Shown here in pieces: positions 1-4,854 of a stretch of DNA of 6,405 nt. Each line of letters begins with the position of its first letter. The stretch's first letter is position 1. This DNA is from Alphaproteobacteria bacterium (GTDB taxonomy: Bacteria > Pseudomonadota > Alphaproteobacteria > Rhodobacterales > Rhodobacteraceae): positions 1 to 6,405 of the forward strand of contig JAUIBJ010000222.1 of assembly GCA_030428025.1 (NCBI GenBank), given 5' to 3'. The notes beneath the pieces are model-generated. The model made no database searches, was not told the origin of the DNA, and saw only the letters and a program-made list of their open reading frames with translations. Both the position numbers and the translations under genes were made by a program.

Positions 1-1623
1 CTCGGGCGCGCCCGCGCGCACCACCGCGTCCGCCTCGGCGATCATCGCGTCGAAGAAGCGGTTGAGCCCGTCCGTGTCCAGCCCGTCCAGCGTGGCATAG
101 CGGCTGCGGACGATCTCGAAAGAAACGGGTGCGTAGAGAAAGCCCACTGCCGAACCGACGCCCGGATCGCGCGGGACGAGGATACGGCTCACGCCCGCGC
201 GCCGGGCGACGCGGGTGGCGTGCAGCGGGCCGTTGCCGCCAAAGGCGATCATGGTGCGGGCGCCCAGGTCTTTGCCGGATTCCACCGCATGCATACGCCC
301 GGCACCGGCCATGGCCTCGTCGACGATCTCGCTGATTCCGGCGGCGGCCTGCTTGGCAATCAGGTTCAGCTTCTTTCCCACAGTCGACAATACCGCGTTT
401 TCGGCCAGATCAGTGTCTATTCTCAACCGCCCTTCCGCAAAGCTCTCCGGGTCGATCAGGCCTTGAATGATATCGGCGTCGGTGACGGTGGGATCGCTTC
501 CGCCCTTGGCGAACCCGGCCGGCCCGGGCTCGCTTCCGGCGCTTTCGGGGCCCACCTGCACGCGGCCCAGCCGATCGACCGAGGCGATGGAGCCGCCGCC
601 CGCGCCGATCTCGATCATCTCCAGCACCGGGATGCGCACAGGCATGCCGGAGCCCTTGATGAAGCGTTCGGCGCGGGCGATCTCGAACTTGCGGGCGCTT
701 TGCGGTCGAAACCCGTCGATCAGGCACAGCTTGGCGGTGGTGCCGCCCATGTCGAAGGACAGAACCTCCCGCTCGCCCGCCCGTTCGGCGATGCGCGCCG
801 CCAGAATCGCCCCGCCCGCAGGCCCGCTTTCCACCAGACGGATCGGCAGAGCGGCGGCGGTCTCGATGGTGGTCATACCGCCCCCGGCCGTCATCATCAG
901 GATCGGGCAGGTCACGCCCCGTTCGGTGAAACGGGCGGCGAAATCGGCCAGATAGCGCGCCATCAGCGGCTGGATATAGGCGTTGGCGATGGTCGTGCAA
1001 AGCCGGTCGAATTCGCGCGCCTCGGGGCTCACCTCATGCGAGAGAGAGATGGCCACGCCGGGCAGCAGCGCCGCAAGACGTTCGCGCAGGCGCAACTCGT
1101 GGTCCGGGTTGGCATAGGCGTGCAGAAGGCAGATGGCGATGGCCTCCGCGCCCTCGGCCGTCACCGCCTCGGCCAGCGCCGGGATCGCCGCCTCGTCCAA
1201 TGGCGCCAGTTGGCGCCCCTGCACGTCCATCCGCCCGCCGATGGTGAAGCATCGCTCGCGCGGAACGATCAAATCGGGCTTTTGCAGATTGATGTCATAC
1301 TGGCTGTAGCGGCGTTCATAGGCGATCTCGAGAATGTCGCGAAAGCCGGCATTGGTGATCGACGCGACCCGCGCGCCGCGCCGCTCGATCAGCGCGTTGG
1401 TGGCGAGTGTCGTGCCGTGGATGAAGCCCGTGATGGCCGGCCATTCGGCCTCTGCGTCGGCCATCACGTGCTGCACGCCCTCCAGCGCGCCGAGCGTGGG
1501 GTTCTGCGGGGTGGTGGGCGTCTTGGTGGTGGCGAGGATGGCCCGGTCGGGCCCCATCAGGACGGTGTCGGTGAAGGTGCCGCCGATATCGACGGCCACG
1601 CGCAGGCCGGAAGTATTGGACAT
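1..1623 (-). CDS. hyuA: Hydantoinase/oxoprolinase family protein, subunit A (HyuA-like), partial: 3' end beyond the window
   Basis: The frame is open from ATG at 1623 to the window edge (541 codons, no stop). Family members usually have about 690 residues, so roughly the last fifth is missing. HyuA subunits carry out ATP-dependent opening of hydantoin or 5-oxoproline type rings in the cytoplasm, normally with a HyuB partner, probably encoded beyond the left edge. Visible motifs: an actin-like ATPase phosphate loop VDIGGTFTD at residues 11-19, HGTTLATNAL at 69-78, SGPAGG at 266-271, DMGGTTAK at 291-298, GAGGGSIA at 340-347 and FGGNGPLH at 461-468. These fit a hydantoinase A N-terminal domain (about 8-185) followed by the hydantoinase A domain (about 205-490). 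The start is firm: upstream in frame there is only a TAG at 1699-1701 and no other start codon. The Shine-Dalgarno is weak. The substrate cannot be read from sequence; N-methylhydantoinase, 5-oxoprolinase and acetone carboxylase subunits share these motifs. Confidence 0.93.
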   Translation of the reverse strand, partial: MSNTSGLRVAVDIGGTFTDTVLMGPDRAILATTKTPTTPQNPTLGALEGVQHVMADAEAEWPAITGFIHGTTLATNALIERRGARVASITNAGFRDILEIAYERRYSQYDINLQKPDLIVPRERCFTIGGRMDVQGRQLAPLDEAAIPALAEAVTAEGAEAIAICLLHAYANPDHELRLRERLAALLPGVAISLSHEVSPEAREFDRLCTTIANAYIQPLMARYLADFAARFTERGVTCPILMMTAGGGMTTIETAAALPIRLVESGPAGGAILAARIAERAGEREVLSFDMGGTTAKLCLIDGFRPQSARKFEIARAERFIKGSGMPVRIPVLEMIEIGAGGGSIASVDRLGRVQVGPESAGSEPGPAGFAKGGSDPTVTDADIIQGLIDPESFAEGRLRIDTDLAENAVLSTVGKKLNLIAKQAAAGISEIVDEAMAGAGRMHAVESGKDLGARTMIAFGGNGPLHATRVARRAGVSRILVPRDPGVGSAVGFLYAPVSFEIVRSRYATLDGLDTDGLNRFFDAMIAEADAVVRAGAPE

Positions 1624-1701
1624 GGGCTGATCCGGAAGAAGGCGCCCGTGGCGCCGCGGAAACGGGAAGGGTTGGCAAACGGGTGTCGGCCCCGGTCGCT
1701 A

Positions 1702-1764
1702 GACGACCAGATCGACCCGTTTCGCGCGGCGCCCGTCGCGCCTGTCCCGTACCTGATGGCTCAT
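1702..1764 (-). CDS. Possible 21-codon arginine-rich leader ORF upstream of hyuA
   Basis: A short frame runs from ATG at 1764 to a TAG at 1699-1701, giving 21 residues beginning MSHQVRDRRDGRR and ending VDLVV; six are Arg and one Lys. A purine-rich GAGGG lies about five bases before the ATG, a better ribosome binding site than the one in front of hyuA. Its stop is in the hyuA frame and 75 bases upstream of the hyuA start. It could be a leader peptide or a chance frame. I do not recognise it, and GC-rich DNA makes short open frames common. Confidence 0.25.
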
Positions 1765-1788
1765 CGGACCCTCGTGCCGGTCAGAATT

Positions 1789-1803
1789 GGCGCACGCTGC
1801 GCC
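1789..1803 (-). terminator. Weak stem-loop after the DUF1127-like gene
   Basis: Perfect 6-base arms GGCGCA/TGCGCC surround a 3-base loop, starting 15 bases past the stop of the upstream minus-strand gene. No T-run follows on the minus strand, so it is at best an imperfect or factor-dependent terminator or a stem that trims or stabilises the transcript. It lies in the 195-base stretch between the small gene and hyuA, where I find no convincing promoter for hyuA. Read-through from the upstream gene is plausible. Confidence 0.3.
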
Positions 1804-1818
1804 CGAGTTGCGATTCTG

Positions 1819-2145
1819 TCAATACGGTTTGCGCAAGGAGGCGGCCGGCTTGGCCTCGGCCCGTGCGACGGCCCCCTCACCGGACGGGTAGAGCGTCACG
1901 GAAAGATTGCCTTTCCGCCAGATCCGCCAGCCGGGTCCGGATGCCTCGCGATCCTCCTCGAATCCGAGATCGGCCAGCAGATGCGGCGACAGCAGGGCGA
2001 GCCGTTCAAGATCATCAAGGGAAGCGGCCTCGGTGCAGATTGGGCGGGTGAATGGATTATGTTTCGTCAACAGTTCTACCAGCGATTCGAGGCGGCGACG
2101 AAGAGAGGGACGCGCAACAAAAGCGAATGATCTGGTGTGAGACAT
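1819..2145 (-). CDS. Small DUF1127-like protein (108 aa), function unknown
   Basis: The protein begins MSHTRSFAFVARPSLRRRLE and is basic at the N-terminus. It has a Leu-rich helix segment at residues 43-62 containing DDLERLALLSPHLLADLGF. The pattern of Leu pairs followed by LL-x-DLG resembles the short DUF1127 motif (arginine-rich small proteins of alphaproteobacteria, where L-x-D-I/L-G is typical). The rest, including GWRIWRKGNLSVTLYPSGEG at 72-91, is not familiar to me. There is no signal peptide or membrane segment. An ATG at 2163 in the same frame would add six residues (MTPENA), but that codon sits in a palindrome and close to the predicted transcription start, so I prefer 2145, which has GGAA six bases upstream. 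The gene is divergent from the LysR regulator and upstream of hyuA in the same direction. The DUF1127 link rests on motif resemblance only. Confidence 0.7.
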   Translation of the reverse strand: MSHTRSFAFVARPSLRRRLESLVELLTKHNPFTRPICTEAASLDDLERLALLSPHLLADLGFEEDREASGPGWRIWRKGNLSVTLYPSGEGAVARAEAKPAASLRKPY

Positions 2146-2162
2146 GGCGTTTTCCGGCGTCA

Positions 2163-2181
2163 TTTTGGCTCTGAGCCAAAA
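2163..2181. promoter_or_regulatory. Perfect 19-bp palindrome in the divergent control region (candidate operator)
   Basis: Arms TTTTGGCTC and GAGCCAAAA are perfect over nine bases with a single central T. It covers the alternative ATG of the small minus-strand gene and lies between its candidate -10 (2186-2181) and the preferred start at 2145. That position suits a repressor site or an mRNA 5' stem-loop. The regulator is unknown; the divergent LysR protein is the obvious candidate, but a one-base spacer is not typical for that family. Confidence 0.5.
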
Positions 2182-2209
2182 GATAAGGGGTCAGCGGGCT
2201 TGCGCGCAA
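2181..2209 (-). promoter_or_regulatory. Candidate promoter for the small gene/hyuA operon
   Basis: On the minus strand TTGCGC (2209-2204) is followed after 17 bases by TTATCT (2186-2181). The implied start near 2174 gives a leader of about 30 bases to the ATG at 2145. The -35 lies in the palindrome TTGCGCGCAA, which also supplies a -35 to the opposite strand. Predicted by eye only. Confidence 0.35.
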
Positions 2210-2229
2210 ACCAGGATTTGGCCTAGTAT
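2200..2229 (+). promoter_or_regulatory. Candidate promoter for the LysR regulator gene
   Basis: TTGCGC (2200-2205) is followed after 18 bases by TAGTAT (2224-2229). The predicted start near 2236 falls inside the inverted repeat at 2229-2249, the arrangement expected of an autorepressed LysR gene. Predicted by eye only. Confidence 0.35.
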
Positions 2230-2249
2230 GGATCAGGAAAACTGATCCA
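2229..2249. promoter_or_regulatory. LysR-type binding box candidate (TGGATCAG-N5-CTGATCCA)
   Basis: An 8-base perfect inverted repeat has a 5-base spacer GAAAA. Its central 15 bases, ATCAG-GAAAA-CTGAT, contain the T-N11-A pattern (T2233, A2245) that defines LysR-family recognition sites. It ends 12 bases before the LysR start codon and overlaps the predicted transcription start, so bound regulator should repress its own gene. LysR regulators often use the same site to control the divergent operon. Confidence 0.6.
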
Positions 2250-2260
2250 ATGAGTATCCG

Positions 2261-3187
2261 ATGCGCCTGCCCCCTCTCAATGCCCTTCGCGCCTTCGAGG
2301 CCGCCGCCCGGCATGAGGGTTTCATCGGTGCGGCGGAGGAGTTGCATGTCACCCGCGGCGCCATCAGCCGGCATGTGCGGCAACTGGAGGACCATCTCGG
2401 CACGGCACTCTTCACCCGGCAGGCCAAGGGCGTGAGGCTGACCGTGGCCGGCCGGCGGCTTCTGCCGGTGTTGACGGAAGCTTTCGGAATGATCGCGCGC
2501 GAGGTTGAACGGGTGGTGCCGGATCGGGGAGAGCTGCGGGTGATCTGCCCGCCGGCCACCTCGATTCGCTGGCTGATCCCCAAGCTGGAGGATTTCCAGG
2601 CGCGGCACCCCGACATTCGTCTGCGCCTGACCACGGATTTTCACGGCGACCTGGGTTTCGATACAGGCGAATACGATATCGGCTTTTCGGTCGAGCACTG
2701 GACGACGCGACCGAAGGGCATTGCGGTGCAGGTGCTGTTGCCGGTGATGCTGACGCCCGCGTGCTCTCCCGCCTATTTGAGCGGCGCGGATCTGACCGCG
2801 CCGGAGGATCTTAGCCGTTGCATGCTCTTGCACGAAACGCCCGGCCACGCCGATTGGACCGCCTGGGCCGAGCGGTTCGGAGTGCGCGCGGTGGAGGCGG
2901 CCAGCGGCAGCGATTTCCCCAATCTGGATATGGCGACCAAGGCCGCGGTGATGGGGGCCGGCGTCGTCATGGCCGATCTGGTGCTCTGCCGCGAAGAGCT
3001 GGAGAGCGGCGCGCTGATCGCGCCTTTTCCACAGATGGTCTGCCCCTCTCCGCAGGGGGGGATCTGCCTTCTGGGCCATCGCGACAGGTGGCAGGAGCCG
3101 AAAATCGCCGCGTTCCGTGCCTGGGCGGAGGCTGCGGCACGGGATGCGGACGGGCTGTCCGAGGGAGCGACGCGGGCCCCGGTCTAG
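2261..3187 (+). CDS. LysR-family transcriptional regulator, GcvA type (308 aa)
   Basis: This is a cytoplasmic DNA-binding regulator. The N-terminus MRLPPLNALRAFEAAARHEG, then AAEELHVTRGAISRHVRQLE to about residue 43, is the classic winged helix-turn-helix of GcvA-like LysR proteins (helix-turn-helix about 18-40). LGTALFTRQAKGVRLTVAG completes the wing and a linker helix follows at about 65-85. Residues about 90-295 form the periplasmic-binding-protein-like effector domain. Total length is normal for the family. The start is forced: a TGA at 2243-2245 is in frame upstream and ATG 2261 is the first start after it, with only a weak purine stretch before it. It is divergent from the small gene and hyuA, with a matching LysR box in its own leader, so autorepression and control of the neighbouring operon are likely. 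The inducer is unknown. Its stop overlaps that of the convergent deacetylase gene. Confidence 0.93.
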   Translation: MRLPPLNALRAFEAAARHEGFIGAAEELHVTRGAISRHVRQLEDHLGTALFTRQAKGVRLTVAGRRLLPVLTEAFGMIAREVERVVPDRGELRVICPPATSIRWLIPKLEDFQARHPDIRLRLTTDFHGDLGFDTGEYDIGFSVEHWTTRPKGIAVQVLLPVMLTPACSPAYLSGADLTAPEDLSRCMLLHETPGHADWTAWAERFGVRAVEAASGSDFPNLDMATKAAVMGAGVVMADLVLCREELESGALIAPFPQMVCPSPQGGICLLGHRDRWQEPKIAAFRAWAEAAARDADGLSEGATRAPV

Positions 3188-3882
3188 CGGCTCCGACCCA
3201 CTTCCCGCAGGGTCACGAAGGTCAACCCCCGGTCCACCGCCGCGCCCAAAAGGCGCCGCAGGTCCTCCGGCGTCGAGAAGAACTCCGATTTCCGGCCCGG
3301 CGCGCGGATGTCATGGCCCGCGAATACGCCTGTGCCCCCCGTCTCGGCGATCAGATCGAGCAGGCGCATCTGCCAGTCCCAGCCCGGAAAGGCGCTGTGC
3401 CTTAAGTCGCAGAAGCCCAGACAATCGACCGCCCGGTCGGGGTCGAGCCGGTGATAGATGCGCGATGCCGGGTCGGCCCGGTTCAGACTGCGGGGGCCGG
3501 CCGCGCGGGTAACGGCGAAGCGTCTGGCGGTCTCTGCCCGGGTTTCGGGGGTGGAGGCGTGAAAGGGGCTGGCGAAGCTTTCGGCCGGAAAGCCCAAGGC
3601 ACGGTGCTCGGCCACGCCGGCGTCGATCTCGTGCTCCAGCCAGTGCGCCAGCCCGTGCTTTTCCAGATAGGGCTCCAGCCGGGGATGGGTGCGGGAATGA
3701 TAGGCGATCTCGTGCCCGTCCGCCTGCAACGCCCGCAGCTTAGCGATCTGCCGTGGCCGGGCCTTGTGGATCTTGCAGACGCAGAAGGTGGCGCGGGCGC
3801 CGAACGCGTCAAAGAGCGGCCGCGCGGCGTGCCAGTTGCCGACGAAGAGGTCGTCGAAGGTGAGGGCGATTGCGCCGGGCAT
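3184..3882 (-). CDS. Polysaccharide deacetylase (NodB-fold) family protein (232 aa)
   Basis: The family removes acetyl or formyl groups from N-acyl sugars, or acts on related amides, using a divalent metal. Motif 1 is LTFDD at residues 7-11 (Asp10 and Asp11 as base and metal ligand). Motif 2 is HSRTH at 62-66 (metal ligands His62 and His66). A late motif is VFAGHDI with His190. The usual motif 3, R-x-P-Y/F, appears as FASPFH (103-108), so the conserved Arg is missing. There is no signal peptide or membrane helix, so a cytoplasmic role is more likely than cell-wall editing, for instance on a soluble sugar or cofactor. ATG 3882 is the only start after the upstream in-frame stop at 3967-3969; the ribosome binding site is weak. 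The last base of the LysR coding region and both stop codons lie in a shared CTAG (3184-3187). Family is confident; substrate is unknown. Confidence 0.88.
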   Translation of the reverse strand: MPGAIALTFDDLFVGNWHAARPLFDAFGARATFCVCKIHKARPRQIAKLRALQADGHEIAYHSRTHPRLEPYLEKHGLAHWLEHEIDAGVAEHRALGFPAESFASPFHASTPETRAETARRFAVTRAAGPRSLNRADPASRIYHRLDPDRAVDCLGFCDLRHSAFPGWDWQMRLLDLIAETGGTGVFAGHDIRAPGRKSEFFSTPEDLRRLLGAAVDRGLTFVTLREVGRSR

Positions 3883-3958
3883 GGCATGAACTGTGCGGGG
3901 ATCGGACGGGGTTTGGCAAGAGGGAACGCCGGTGCCGTCGCGATGCGCTGTCGGCGGA

Positions 3959-3987
3959 TTGAGGCCTTACGCAATCTCTGCCATAAG
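3959..3987 (+). promoter_or_regulatory. Candidate promoter of parDE
   Basis: TTGAGG (3959-3964) is followed after 17 bases by CATAAG (3982-3987), four of six matches to consensus in each element. The expected start is near 3994, giving a leader of about 14 bases that contains GGAG seven bases before the parD ATG. Confidence 0.45.
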
Positions 3988-3989
3988 GC
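3964..3989. promoter_or_regulatory. Candidate ParD operator (GCCTTA-N14-TAAGGC)
   Basis: Perfect 6-base inverted arms lie over the -35/-10 interval of the parDE promoter. Ribbon-helix-helix antitoxins of the ParD family repress their own operon by binding palindromes there, alone or with ParE. Position and symmetry fit; binding is inferred. Confidence 0.45.
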
Positions 3990-4007
3990 GCAAAACGGAG
4001 ACCGCCC

Positions 4008-4244
4008 ATGCCCCGCGACATTTCGGTCGTTCTCGGCGACCACTTCACCGCCTTCATCGATCGCGCCGTGGCGTCCGGCCGCTACAGCTCGACCGGCGAT
4101 GTGGTGCGGGCGGGGCTGCGGATGCTGCAGGCGGAGGAAGAACGGCTGGACGCGCTTCGGGCCGAGGTCGACAGGGGCGAGGAAAGCGGCCCGCCGGAGC
4201 CTTTCGATTTCGACGCCTTCCTCGAAGAGATGCACCGCAAATGA
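4008..4244 (+). CDS. parD: ParD-family type II antitoxin (78 aa)
   Basis: ParD is the labile antitoxin that binds and neutralises ParE and represses the operon. Residues 3-9 (RDISVVL) form the DNA-contacting beta strand, helix A is about 11-22, and SGRYSSTGDVVRAGLRMLQ (23-41) is the strongly conserved turn plus helix B of the ParD/CopG-like ribbon-helix-helix. The acidic tail (about 50-78, with PFDFDAFLEEMH) is the expected toxin-wrapping segment. Length is typical. GGAG lies seven bases before the ATG. The stop codon TGA overlaps the parE start in ATGA, implying translational coupling so that antitoxin is made first. Base composition is host-like, so the module looks older or better adapted than the AT-rich gene downstream. 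Confidence 0.93.
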   Translation: MPRDISVVLGDHFTAFIDRAVASGRYSSTGDVVRAGLRMLQAEEERLDALRAEVDRGEESGPPEPFDFDAFLEEMHRK

Positions 4245-4537
4245 CTGTGAAACGGCTCGATCTGTCCCCCGCGGCCAGGGCCGATCTGGAGGGTATCTGG
4301 CGGCACAGGTCCGAAAACTGGGGCCAGATGCAGGCAGACCGCTATATCGGTTCGCTCAGGCAGGTGATCGAGGGATTGGCGGATGGCCGCAGCGCATCGC
4401 GGCCCGCCGACGACGTCCGGCCCGGCTATCGTACCGTCACGGCCGGGCGGCACCTGATCGTCTTCCGCCAGACCGGGGCGACCGTGGAGGTGATCCGGGT
4501 CCTGAACCAGCGCGAGGATGCGGAGGGGTGGGGTTGA
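4241..4537 (+). CDS. parE: ParE-family type II toxin (98 aa)
   Basis: Family members that have been studied poison DNA gyrase; ParD holds this one inactive. The RelE/ParE fold is recognisable: LDLSPAARADLEGIWRH at residues 6-22 (helix 1), a second helix at about 28-46, then RPGYRTVTAGRHLIVFRQTG at 60-79 and VEVIRVLNQRED at 82-93 for the C-terminal beta strands. The common ending R-I/V-L-H-x-R-M-D is here RVLNQRED, with His replaced by Asn and Met by Glu, which might alter potency. ATG 4241 overlaps the parD stop in ATGA, so it is chosen over the longer open frame that runs from 3893. No gene follows in the same direction until 4855. Confidence 0.92.
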   Translation: MTVKRLDLSPAARADLEGIWRHRSENWGQMQADRYIGSLRQVIEGLADGRSASRPADDVRPGYRTVTAGRHLIVFRQTGATVEVIRVLNQREDAEGWG

Positions 4538-4543
4538 AGGGAT

Positions 4544-4571
4544 GGCGTAAGATATTGTCGATCTTTACGCC
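4544..4571. terminator. Hairpin between convergent parE and small ORF (candidate bidirectional terminator)
   Basis: GGCGTAA (4544-4550) pairs perfectly with TTACGCC (4565-4571). Three further pairs GAT/ATC form inside if the T at 4564 bulges, leaving a 7-base loop. It starts 6 bases after the parE stop and ends 14 bases short of the stop of the minus-strand small gene, the normal site for a two-way terminator. No U-tract follows on either strand, so intrinsic termination would be weak. It also marks the left edge of the AT-rich stretch. Confidence 0.45.
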
Positions 4572-4585
4572 ACGCTCGACTCGAA

Positions 4586-4756
4586 TCAAGAAGCAGAAAA
4601 TTTCCCACTAAGGTATTCACGCGAAGCAGGCGACTGCTTGGATATAGCTCTTTCTATAGCCTGACGTTCAGCAGTAAGATCGCGCGTGTTAGGTAAACGT
4701 GGGCCTTGTTCAGTTTCTTTTTCCGCGTCTTTACAATCTTGGTGGAGAAGCTGCAT
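4586..4756 (-). CDS. Hypothetical small protein (56 aa), divergent from the avcD-like gene
   Basis: I do not recognise this protein. It begins MQLLHQDCKDAEKETEQGPR and ends GKFSAS. It is hydrophilic and highly charged, with a probable amphipathic helix in DLTAERQAIERAISKQ (26-41), one Cys at residue 8, and no signal peptide or membrane segment. The start at 4756 is chosen over ATG 4816 in the same frame because AAGGGAG (4769-4763 on the minus strand) sits exactly six bases before it, the best ribosome binding site in the window. Codon use is AT-leaning like the deaminase gene (CTT, ACT, GCT, AAA), suggesting the two arrived together. It occupies the region where AvcID systems encode their inhibitor, so a role as a partner, regulator or antitoxin of the deaminase is possible but inferred. 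Alternatively the strand could serve only as template for a plus-strand RNA. Confidence 0.6.
   Translation of the reverse strand: MQLLHQDCKDAEKETEQGPRLPNTRDLTAERQAIERAISKQSPASREYLSGKFSAS
4624..4658 (+). ncRNA. Two adjacent plus-strand stem-loops 5' of avcD-like gene (candidate inhibitor RNA, very tentative)
   Basis: AAGCAG-GCGA-CTGCTT (4624-4639) is a perfect 6-bp stem closed by GCGA, a GNRA-type tetraloop when read on the plus strand. Three bases later TATAG-CTCTTT-CTATA (4643-4658) forms a second perfect 5-bp stem. The direct repeat TATAGC (4643-4648 and 4655-4660) overlaps it. In known AvcID systems an inhibitory RNA, AvcI, is encoded just upstream of avcD. These stems lie in that position but antisense to the small minus-strand ORF. 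No promoter or ends can be set with confidence; coordinates cover only the paired region. Confidence 0.2.
4732..4737 (+). promoter_or_regulatory. Candidate -10 element for the avcD-like gene
   Basis: TACAAT matches the -10 consensus at five of six bases. The -35 region 17 bases upstream, TTCAGT (4709-4714), is poor. A perfect -35, TTGACA, lies further on at 4778-4783 but has only CAGCAT after 17 bases. One of these may start the avcD transcript; the choice cannot be made from sequence. Confidence 0.25.
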
Positions 4757-4770
4757 GTTGGTCTCCCTTG

Positions 4771-4784
4771 TTGTCTCTTGACAA
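4771..4784. repeat. Short inverted repeat TTGTC-TCTT-GACAA in the divergent intergenic region
   Basis: Perfect 5-base arms with a 4-base spacer lie one base upstream of the AAGGGAG ribosome binding site of the minus-strand small gene and 71 bases before the avcD-like start. It contains the TTGACA hexamer noted above. It could be an operator between the divergent genes or an mRNA stem next to the ribosome binding site. Confidence 0.35.
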
Positions 4785-4854
4785 TGAATCAATCGAGCCT
4801 CAGCATCAAGTGCCAAATTGAGTTACCCACAACGAACTATGGCAAATGTCTTGA

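Noticed and set aside
1817..1822. Perfect TTGACA on the minus strand as a hyuA promoter
   Set aside because: No acceptable -10 at 16-18 bases (CAGCGT at 17, inside a hairpin). It overlaps the stop codon of the upstream gene and is probably chance.
220..2130. A 636-codon plus-strand open frame
   Set aside because: It lies antisense to hyuA and the small minus-strand gene, has a low-complexity Gly/Arg/His-rich composition and no domain. High GC makes such shadow frames common, and hyuA motifs on the other strand are unmistakable.
2057..3079. A 340-codon minus-strand open frame
   Set aside because: It is antisense to the LysR gene, which has a clear helix-turn-helix and full family length. The product is Arg/His/Gln-rich without recognisable motifs.
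3893..4240. A long N-terminal extension of ParE in the same frame
   Set aside because: It would overlap all of parD out of frame. The ParE fold starts at residue 1 from ATG 4241, and the ATGA overlap is the standard parDE junction.
3451..4611. A 386-codon plus-strand open frame and a 250-codon minus-strand frame over the same area
   Set aside because: Both overlap the deacetylase and parDE in wrong frames and carry no coherent domain.
4757..4816. A 20-residue N-terminal extension of the small minus-strand protein, from ATG 4816
   Set aside because: The AAGGGAG site six bases before ATG 4756 is far better placed, and the extension would be coded across the inverted repeat at 4771-4784.
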